From NCBI GenBank assembly GCA_030065875.1, contig JASJCR010000055.1, forward strand, positions 1 through 39,578: a DNA stretch of 39,578 nucleotides. The letters are read 5' to 3'. Source of the stretch: Ardenticatenaceae bacterium. GTDB taxonomy: Bacteria; Chloroflexota; Anaerolineae; Promineifilales; Promineifilaceae. Numbering within the stretch: the stretch's first letter is position 1; each line of letters begins with the position of its first letter. The position numbers were made by a program, and so were the translations under genes. Positions 32,642-39,578 of the stretch are shown piece by piece. The notes under the pieces are model-generated. The model was not told the origin of the DNA. It searched no databases and saw only the letters and a list, made by a program, of their open reading frames with translations.

Positions 32642-35600
32642 ATGATCAATCGCATTCCTCGCAATCGCGGCCGGCTGGCGGCGCTTTTTCTGTTATTGCT
32701 TCTCCTCACCGGGCTACCCGGCCTGTTTACTTCCAACCCGGTCAAAGCAGCCGGGTTTATCGTGAACAGCACGGCCGATACGGTTGATGCCGTTCCGGGA
32801 GACGGAATTTGTGCAGACGCATCCAGCAATTGTACGCTGCGGGCAGCGATTCAAGAGGCCAATGCGCTAAGCGGAACGGATACCATTAACGTACCGGCCG
32901 GAACCTACACCCTCTCCCTGATTGGGGCAGGCGAGAACGGCAGCGCAACCGGTGACCTGGATATCTCTTCCGATTTACAAATTCAGGGGGCGGGGGCCGA
33001 TCTAACCATCATTGAAGGTCATCCAACCAGTGCAGCAGGCGCCACCGACCGCGTTTTCCACATTTTTGACGACAACACCGTTGAAATTTCCGGGGTGACC
33101 GTCCGCCACGGTAATGCCGCCGGTGCCGCTTTTCCCAACTCGGCCGGCGGTGGCGTTCTTGTCGAATCAGCCGACACCGTTTCCCTAACCGAAGTGGACC
33201 TCAGCCTTAACCAGGCCGGGGCCGGCGCAGCTCTCTACAATTACAACAGCACGACCACGATCAACCGCAGCCTGGTCAGGGGCAACACCAACGCCCCCGC
33301 CCTGCGCAACGACGCCAACGCCGCCGTCGTGGCAGCCCAGGCCACGCTCAATGTCAATGCCTCGACCGTGTCCGGGAATGGCGGCCCTGCCATCAGCAAC
33401 TTGCCCAATTTTAATGGGATCGCCAATGTCGATCTCAATAACGTCACCGTAATCAATAACGGGGGAGTCGCGGTAGACAATTTTGGCGTCACCGCCACAA
33501 CAATCGCCACCAATTCCATATTTACCGCCAACAGCGGCAGCGAATGTCTCGCCGCTATTTCCGGCAGCAGCAACCGCATCGATGACGCCAGCTGCGGTCC
33601 GGCCCCCTTAAACCTGGGGGCGGTCACCAACCTCGACCCGGTCCTGGCCGACAACGGCGGCCCAACCTTTACCCACGCCCTGTTGTCCGGCAGCAACGCT
33701 ATCGACACGGGGGAGAACTCCTCGTGTACGGAGTTTGATCAGCGGGGCATTTCTCAGCCTCAAGGCGCTGCCTGCGACATCGGTGCCTTCGAAGTGGCAT
33801 CAGCCAATAACATCACCATTGTGCCTGGGGATTCATCCGCGACGACCAACATTAATTTGGTGACTTCGACCGCAGGGACTTTCTTTTACGCCAACAGCCC
33901 CAACGCTACCATCGGCGTGGACGATATTCGCTCAAATTTAACCGATGGCAACGTCACCATTGACACCAGCACCGGCTCAGGCAGCCAGGACGGCGATATC
34001 ATCTGGGACGCCACCCTGAATTACAGCATCATCGACGCCCCGAGAACGTTAACCCTCAATGCGGCCGATGATATCGTTATCGGAGATGATATTATTGGTA
34101 CGCCATTTCCGGGAGGGCTGCTCAATATCAACCTCAACGCCAATCGCGACGCCGTTGGGGGCAACGTCACAATCGGCAATGAATTAAATATCGACACCAA
34201 CGGTGGAGACTTTTCCGCTGAAGGGAACGGCAGTCCCACTGAACCAGTAGGGATTACCATCACCACGACCGGGATTGATGTCGGAGAAGGTAACTTAACC
34301 CTGACCGGCGTTGGCGGCGCGGCCAACGGCGGAAATCACGGTGTGTTGCTTCAGTCGGATGCATCGCTCAACGCCACGGGCAGCGGCACGATTACGATTA
34401 ACGGCACCAGCGGCACCGGATCTACTGAGGCGGGGTCCGAACACGGCGTGTTTATCAGCAGCGGCCTCGTGTCGGCCGTCAACGGCAATATCTCGATCAA
34501 CGGGAGCAGTGTAGCCGCCGCCAACGCCAACTCATACGGCATACTGCTCGACGGGGGCCGCGATATTTCGACCAGCGGCACCGGCAGCATCCTGCTCGAC
34601 GGCCGGGCCGGACCTACGGACGGGGGGGCACATGGGATCAATATTGCTACCTATGAACTGGCCACCACGGATGGCGATATCATCATCGACGGCACCGGCG
34701 GCACCGCCGCCAGCGGCTTAAACCGCGGGGTGATGTTAAATGGATCCCCGGCTGAAGTCCGCTCAACCGGTGCGGGACTCATTGAAATAAACGGCCTCGG
34801 CCGAAATGTCGGCCTGCGCGATAACGAAGGGGTGCGCATCCAGGGAACCGGCACAATTGTGAGCAGCAACTTCGGTGATGTTAACATCAACGGTATCGGT
34901 GGTGACGGCACCGGCGTCGGGTTTAACCGGGGCATCTTCCTCAACGTCGGCAGCTCGATTGAATCCCAAAATGCCAACGTCGCCTTAGACGGATTTGCCG
35001 GAAACGGCGGCGATGGAAATATCGGCGTGGCCATGTCCGCCCCGGTAACCGCCTCTGGCGATATCGTCATCAACGGCCAGGGGCCGGCCAGCGGCGGGAC
35101 AACCAACGACGGGGTAGCCATCAACTCAACCCTGACTTCCAACAGCGGAAATATCACCATTACCGGCACCGGTGGTGGTTCCAACACCAGCAGCGGCGTG
35201 TTTGTTCGAACCAGCGCCAACATCAATCTTCTGAGCGGCGGCCTCCTTTCTATTACCGGAACCGCCGGCCCGGGATTGACAGACAGCCACGGCGTGCGCA
35301 TTGACGGGGCGGTTTCCGCCAACCCCGGCTCAATTGAAATCACCGGTTCGGAAAACGGCGGCGTGGGCACCGGTGGCACCACCGATGGGGTTTTTCTCGA
35401 ACCGGCCGGATCGCTCACGGCCGTTTCTGGTGATATCACCATCAGGGCGACTGAACCGGAATTTAGCGGTACAAGCGTCATCTCAGCCGTTGGCGGCAGT
35501 TTGTTCCTGCAGCCCATTGATGCGTTTGAAAACTTCGACCTTGACAGTACGGATATCCAGGCTTTTGCTGACGGGTTTGCCCAAATCACCATTGGTCGGG

Positions 35601-38600
35601 TTGATAGCAGCGGGGCAATTGCCGTCGATGGCAGCGGCGCCGTTCCGGCTTCTGTTTTTAACGACCCGGTTACCATCCAGGCAACCGGACCCGGTGGTGA
35701 GGTGTTTGTCGACGACACCCCCATCCAAATGGCCGGTGATCCCCTGCAGCTCGTGGCTAACGGTCTTGTTTTTGCCAGCAGTATCACCAATCCTGGCGGC
35801 ACAGTGACGATCACCAGCGCCACGAGTCAATTTGCCGGCGCCTTTATCGACACGAGCAGCACCAGCGGCAGCGGTGGCGGAATCGCTATCACGGCCGATA
35901 CAACTGTCAGACTCTTTGACACCATTCCCAGTACAACCTTTTCAATTTCTAGCACCGGCACCAGCGGTGGTGGCGAAATCAACATCACCCACGGCGGTAA
36001 CGGGATAACGCCATTTATCATCGGCAACGCGTCACCCAACGGCACGGACGGTGGCCTTTCTACCGGCCCGGCAACCATTAATCCCACCCTCTCACTTCTG
36101 GGGAATTACACCGAGGTTGGCCCACCCGATATCAACATTATCACCAATGCCCCCAACCAGACCGGGCCAATTTATACCGTCACCAACAGCAGCGGCGACA
36201 GCACCGGGGTCTGCACCCCAAGCAACTGTTCGCTGGCCGACGCGATTTTGGCGGCCAATGCTTCACCTAACCAGCTGTTCCCGGATGAAATTCAGTTTGA
36301 TATCCCTGGCCCCGGCCCACACGTCATTCAGCCGACGACGGCCGCCCTCCCGGCCATCACCGATCCGGTCATTCTTGACGGCACCACCGAACCGGACGCC
36401 AGCTGTGCCGCCTGGCCCCCGGCCCTGGCCGTCGAGCTCGACGGCAGCCAGCTATCCGGCAACGAATCGGCCGTTGAAATTTCCTTCAGCGGCAGCGGCA
36501 GCACGATTCGCGGCCTGGCCATCAACGATTTCTTTGCCGGGATTAATTTGGCTGCCAGCAGCAGCAACACCATCGAGTGCAATCTGATCGGCACCGACAT
36601 CAACGGTACCTCAGCGGAAGGCAACGGTACCGGCGTCTTTGTCAATACCGGGGATGACAATCTCATTGGCGGACCGCTCGATACTCAGCGCAATCTAATT
36701 TCCGGCAATACGGCCAACGGTTTGTCGCTATTCCGCAACAATACAGCCACCACGGCCGCCAACAATCGGATTGAAAACAACATAATCGGCCTCGACGCGA
36801 CGGGTACCGTCGTCCTGGGGAACGGGCTGCACGGCGTGAGCCTCTTCGCCGGAGCCGGCAACGAGGTGATCGACAACGTCATTTCCGGCAACGGCAGCGC
36901 CCAGATCCTGATCGCCGGGCAGGACAACCTGACCGGACAGGGCAACGTCGTCCAGGGCAATCTCATCGGCGTTGACCTCACCGGCACCACCCCGGTGACC
37001 AACGGCGCGGCCGCCGGCATCCTGATTACCAGTCAAACCAACGGCAATGTAATCGGCGGCACGGCGGCGTTTGAAGGCAACACCATCAGCGGCCACCAGC
37101 AGGCCGGTGTGGCCGTGGTCGGCGACCCGACTTTTCCAACACCGGCGCCGCAGGATAACCTGATTGTTGGCAACAGCATTTTTAACAATACCGGTCTGGG
37201 AATCGACCTGTCGGCCGACACGGCCGTCGATGGGGTAACCGAAAATGACTATGGTGACACAGACACCGGGGCCAACGGGCTGATCAACAGCCCGGTGCTC
37301 TATTATGCGGCTTCAACCGGTATCACCACCACCGTCAACGGTCTCTTTACCAGCGATCCCTCGACCGACTTTATTATCGATTTTTATCGCAGCGACAGCT
37401 GTGACCCTACGGGTTACGGGGAAGGGCAGGATTACCTGGGCTCCTCCGGCATTTTGACCACCAATGCGGATAGCGAAGGATCATTCAGCGTGGTCCTGCC
37501 CTTCCCAGTGGCCCAATTTGATTTTGTGACGGCCGCGCTGCGCCACGCCACAACCGGCGCCACTTCGGAATTTTCGGCGTGCCTCGTCGTGCAGCCGAAC
37601 AATACCTCCTGGCCCAACGCCCTGCCGATAGGCCTGACCGGTCAAAATTTGATTTTGAGCGGTACGGAAACTCAGTACGTCGACCGCCTGAGCCAGTCAC
37701 GCTGGTTTAAATTTACGGTTGCGCCGGATGAACGGATCGTCGTTGATCTAGAGAACCTGCCGGCCGATTACGATATCACCGTCTACACCGACATTGCCCA
37801 GGCGTACAGCGATCTCACCGATCCGGCCGATCTGGCCCAGCTCAGCGTGGAACACGCGCCCGACGCCTTTGCCAATCCGGATGCCTTCGCTAACCCAGAC
37901 GCGTTCGCCAACCCCGATGCGTTTGCCAACCCCGATGCCTTCGCCAACCCAGCGGTGATCAATCCAGATGCGTTCGCCAACCCCGATGCGTTTGCTAATC
38001 CGGACGCGTTTGCCAACCCCGACGCCTTCGCTAATCCAGACGCCTTTGCGAATCCTGATGCGTTTGCCAACCCCGATGCCTTCGCTAATCCAGACGCCTT
38101 TGCGAATCCTGATGCGTTTGCCAACCCCGATGCCTTCGCCAATCCCGATGCGTTTGCCAACCCCGACGCTTACGCCAACGCCCAGCTGCAAAGCTTGATC
38201 GGCGTGTCGGCACGCGATGGCACGGCCGACGAAAGTGTGGTCCTCAACACCTGGACCAACGCCGGCGACTTTTACGTGCGCGTACGCGGCCGGAACGGGG
38301 CGTTTGACCGCACTCAGCCGTTTGACCTGACCGTCACCCGCTTAACCGGCGTCTGCGGACAGGTTGATCCACTCGGTCTTCTGCCGGCCAGCACGGTCTC
38401 TCCGTTACCGGGCGCATACCGCACCCTGATCGTGACCGATCTGAGCGAAATTCAAGACCCCAACGGCCAGCTGTCAACGATGACCGCGGCCTTAAACACG
38501 CTGGCCAACCGCCCTGAAGTTGAGGGAGTGGTCATCGACCTGGCGGCGCTCAACGATCCGCGGATCAACGCCGCCCGGGCGCAGTCCGATCTATTTACCG

Positions 38601-39578
38601 ACTGTCCCTACGCCCAAAATATTCTGGCCCAGACCATCAAAGAAGTGTTGGAAACATATCAGGCGGTCAGCACGGTACCGACCGAGTACATCGTGATTGC
38701 CGGGAACGATCAGGTGATCCCGTTTTATCGCTATCCGGATCCTTCACCGCTGGCCACCGAATCGGAATACGACATTCCGGTGTTAAACGGAACGATTTCC
38801 CGCTCCAGTTTGCAGCTCGACTACGTGCTGGGTCAGGATGAGTATGGCTCGACGCGAGTCGTTAATTTGCAAGGCAGCCGCATGCCGATTCCCAAATTGG
38901 CGGTTGGCCGTCTGGTAGAAAATCCGGAAGAAATCGCCAATGTCATCAACAGCTATCTGCAAACGGTTGACGGCGTCTTCCAGCCGACATCGGCTTATGT
39001 GACCGGCTATGGGTTCCTGACCGATGGTTCCGAAGCGGTGGTGCAGGAATTGACCGACGGCATGCTGCCCAACAGCCCAATCGACACCCTGATTTCCGCG
39101 GCCGACGTCACCCCGGATGACCCGGCCGCCTGGACGGGAGATCAGCTGGCGGCCGATTTCCTGAATAACCGGTACGACATCACCTATCTGGCCGGGCACT
39201 TTAGCCATTACACCGCCCTGGCGGCCGATTACACCACCCGCATTTCCACCGATGATCTGGTGGCTTCAAATATCGACTTCACCAACGCCCTGATCTTTAG
39301 CAACGGCTGTCACTCCGGATACAACATGGTCAATCCACACGCCGGTATTGTTGAAGAGCTCGACTGGGCCCAGGCATTTGCCCAAAAAGGCGCCTATCTG
39401 ATCGCCGGAACCGGCTACCAGTACGGGGATGCTGATCTGACCGAATACTCAGAGAGGCTCTATCTCGACTTCACCCAGGAACTGCGTCGCCAGGGACCGG
39501 TCCCCATCGGCAACGCCCTTGTAGCGGCAAAACAAAGCTATCTGTCCGACACCGGTGTCGAGATCGACGGGGTATTTG
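32642..39578 (+). CDS. Giant chimeric surface protein: CSLREA/beta-helix, PPC-like, DAFANP repeat, C25-like peptidase (partial)
   Basis: The frame is open for 2312 codons to the window edge; the C-terminus is missing. The start at 32642 has AGAGAG eight bases upstream and a clear signal peptide (LAALFLLLLLLTGLPG). Residues ~37-75 form a CSLREA-type domain (FIVNSTADTVDAVPGDG, CTLRAAIQEAN). Right-handed beta-helix repeats and a choice-of-anchor-Q-like segment (GGPTFTHALLSGSNAIDTG, ACDIGAFE) follow. Residues ~390-1150 are GDIxINGTGG-type repeats. A second CSLREA-like part (SNCSLADAILAANA) and more beta-helix come next. A PPC-like domain (SRWFKFTVAPDERI) and a hexapeptide run (1741-1846) lead to a caspase-fold domain like peptidase C25/gingipain: YIVIAGNDQVIPFYRY, YLAGHFSH (H2186) and LIFSNGCHSGYN (C2223). 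It is probably an exported adhesin-protease. Activity is inferred. Confidence 0.88.
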   Translation, partial: MINRIPRNRGRLAALFLLLLLLTGLPGLFTSNPVKAAGFIVNSTADTVDAVPGDGICADASSNCTLRAAIQEANALSGTDTINVPAGTYTLSLIGAGENGSATGDLDISSDLQIQGAGADLTIIEGHPTSAAGATDRVFHIFDDNTVEISGVTVRHGNAAGAAFPNSAGGGVLVESADTVSLTEVDLSLNQAGAGAALYNYNSTTTINRSLVRGNTNAPALRNDANAAVVAAQATLNVNASTVSGNGGPAISNLPNFNGIANVDLNNVTVINNGGVAVDNFGVTATTIATNSIFTANSGSECLAAISGSSNRIDDASCGPAPLNLGAVTNLDPVLADNGGPTFTHALLSGSNAIDTGENSSCTEFDQRGISQPQGAACDIGAFEVASANNITIVPGDSSATTNINLVTSTAGTFFYANSPNATIGVDDIRSNLTDGNVTIDTSTGSGSQDGDIIWDATLNYSIIDAPRTLTLNAADDIVIGDDIIGTPFPGGLLNINLNANRDAVGGNVTIGNELNIDTNGGDFSAEGNGSPTEPVGITITTTGIDVGEGNLTLTGVGGAANGGNHGVLLQSDASLNATGSGTITINGTSGTGSTEAGSEHGVFISSGLVSAVNGNISINGSSVAAANANSYGILLDGGRDISTSGTGSILLDGRAGPTDGGAHGINIATYELATTDGDIIIDGTGGTAASGLNRGVMLNGSPAEVRSTGAGLIEINGLGRNVGLRDNEGVRIQGTGTIVSSNFGDVNINGIGGDGTGVGFNRGIFLNVGSSIESQNANVALDGFAGNGGDGNIGVAMSAPVTASGDIVINGQGPASGGTTNDGVAINSTLTSNSGNITITGTGGGSNTSSGVFVRTSANINLLSGGLLSITGTAGPGLTDSHGVRIDGAVSANPGSIEITGSENGGVGTGGTTDGVFLEPAGSLTAVSGDITIRATEPEFSGTSVISAVGGSLFLQPIDAFENFDLDSTDIQAFADGFAQITIGRVDSSGAIAVDGSGAVPASVFNDPVTIQATGPGGEVFVDDTPIQMAGDPLQLVANGLVFASSITNPGGTVTITSATSQFAGAFIDTSSTSGSGGGIAITADTTVRLFDTIPSTTFSISSTGTSGGGEINITHGGNGITPFIIGNASPNGTDGGLSTGPATINPTLSLLGNYTEVGPPDINIITNAPNQTGPIYTVTNSSGDSTGVCTPSNCSLADAILAANASPNQLFPDEIQFDIPGPGPHVIQPTTAALPAITDPVILDGTTEPDASCAAWPPALAVELDGSQLSGNESAVEISFSGSGSTIRGLAINDFFAGINLAASSSNTIECNLIGTDINGTSAEGNGTGVFVNTGDDNLIGGPLDTQRNLISGNTANGLSLFRNNTATTAANNRIENNIIGLDATGTVVLGNGLHGVSLFAGAGNEVIDNVISGNGSAQILIAGQDNLTGQGNVVQGNLIGVDLTGTTPVTNGAAAGILITSQTNGNVIGGTAAFEGNTISGHQQAGVAVVGDPTFPTPAPQDNLIVGNSIFNNTGLGIDLSADTAVDGVTENDYGDTDTGANGLINSPVLYYAASTGITTTVNGLFTSDPSTDFIIDFYRSDSCDPTGYGEGQDYLGSSGILTTNADSEGSFSVVLPFPVAQFDFVTAALRHATTGATSEFSACLVVQPNNTSWPNALPIGLTGQNLILSGTETQYVDRLSQSRWFKFTVAPDERIVVDLENLPADYDITVYTDIAQAYSDLTDPADLAQLSVEHAPDAFANPDAFANPDAFANPDAFANPDAFANPAVINPDAFANPDAFANPDAFANPDAFANPDAFANPDAFANPDAFANPDAFANPDAFANPDAFANPDAFANPDAYANAQLQSLIGVSARDGTADESVVLNTWTNAGDFYVRVRGRNGAFDRTQPFDLTVTRLTGVCGQVDPLGLLPASTVSPLPGAYRTLIVTDLSEIQDPNGQLSTMTAALNTLANRPEVEGVVIDLAALNDPRINAARAQSDLFTDCPYAQNILAQTIKEVLETYQAVSTVPTEYIVIAGNDQVIPFYRYPDPSPLATESEYDIPVLNGTISRSSLQLDYVLGQDEYGSTRVVNLQGSRMPIPKLAVGRLVENPEEIANVINSYLQTVDGVFQPTSAYVTGYGFLTDGSEAVVQELTDGMLPNSPIDTLISAADVTPDDPAAWTGDQLAADFLNNRYDITYLAGHFSHYTALAADYTTRISTDDLVASNIDFTNALIFSNGCHSGYNMVNPHAGIVEELDWAQAFAQKGAYLIAGTGYQYGDADLTEYSERLYLDFTQELRRQGPVPIGNALVAAKQSYLSDTGVEIDGVF
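37862..38179 (+). repeat. In-frame 18-bp tandem repeat encoding DAFANP
   Basis: Five units, a 15-bp AVINP interruption, eleven more units, then a last DAYAN: 318 bp, 106 residues, no frame loss. Third-codon positions vary between most units. Units at 38021-38074 and 38075-38128 form a 54-bp higher-order duplication with a single difference, which shows recent expansion. It links the PPC-like domain to the peptidase-like domain. Confidence 0.95.

Noticed and set aside
34651..35823. 390-codon minus-strand frame and several similar ones between 33 and 38 kb
   Set aside because: They are antisense shadows of the giant gene, rich in Pro, Leu and Val from reading GC-rich repeats backward.
37862..38179. 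Regular repeats considered as a CRISPR array
   Set aside because: Units are 18 bp, contiguous without spacers, and translate in frame as DAFANP inside one long gene.

Overview
The window reads as a piece of a Chloroflexota chromosome or contig, probably Anaerolineae-like. The grounds are family content and not a marker gene. It holds two large BTAD/SARP-type regulators with ATPase and TPR parts. It holds long secreted proteins built from DUF11, choice-of-anchor, CSLREA and caspase-like peptidase modules, and two of them end in YLPLVVRP or VFLPSIER. The palindrome CGGCCG is very frequent. No rRNA, tRNA, CRISPR array or plasmid/phage replication gene was seen.

Layout. 1-1622: an intact IS66-type insertion sequence with perfect 16-bp terminal inverted repeats, next to the edge of another small reading frame. 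1623-2916: an AT-rich stretch with a small four-helix membrane protein, flanked by two diverged 123-bp direct repeats. 2917-5829 (minus): a secreted protein with 13-14 propeller-like repeats and a small membrane protein. Each of the two is preceded by a mini-ORF that runs over its ribosome binding site. 6027-12921 (plus): a 1187-residue BTAD regulator with an extra C-terminal helix-turn-helix, then a 1003-residue secreted DUF11/choice-of-anchor-U protein. 12936-13694 (minus): a short-chain dehydrogenase. 13695-14519: a gene-free zone of dispersed repeats.

14520-20732 (minus) is a tight six-gene catabolic operon. Its order of transcription is FAD monooxygenase, VOC protein, cyclase-family hydrolase, then the medium, small and large subunits of a molybdenum hydroxylase. 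Overlaps and short gaps tie it together. A PucR-type regulator (21226-23064) and a MutS-like ATPase (23101-24840) lie upstream on the same strand. Together the genes suggest oxidation of an N-heterocyclic or aromatic compound: Mo-dependent hydroxylation, flavin ring hydroxylation, then ring or amide handling. The substrate is not known. The gap at 20733-21225 carries a row of four hairpins.

25062-32150 holds a zinc-ribbon protein, an AT-rich glycosyltransferase-39-like membrane protein that looks acquired, a small acidic protein, a second BTAD/NB-ARC/TPR regulator preceded by heptamer repeats, and a convergent pair of cyclic-nucleotide-binding-domain proteins.

32642 to the right edge is one open frame of more than 2312 codons. 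It encodes a chimeric surface protein: signal peptide, CSLREA/beta-helix adhesin region, second CSLREA-like region, PPC-like domain, a 106-residue run of DAFANP hexapeptides, and a peptidase C25-like caspase fold with a visible His/Cys pair. This is the most striking object in the window. Other signals worth following are a spaced two-block intergenic motif (three good copies and one degenerate copy), the paired mini-ORFs, the hairpin array and the iterated CGGCCG palindrome.
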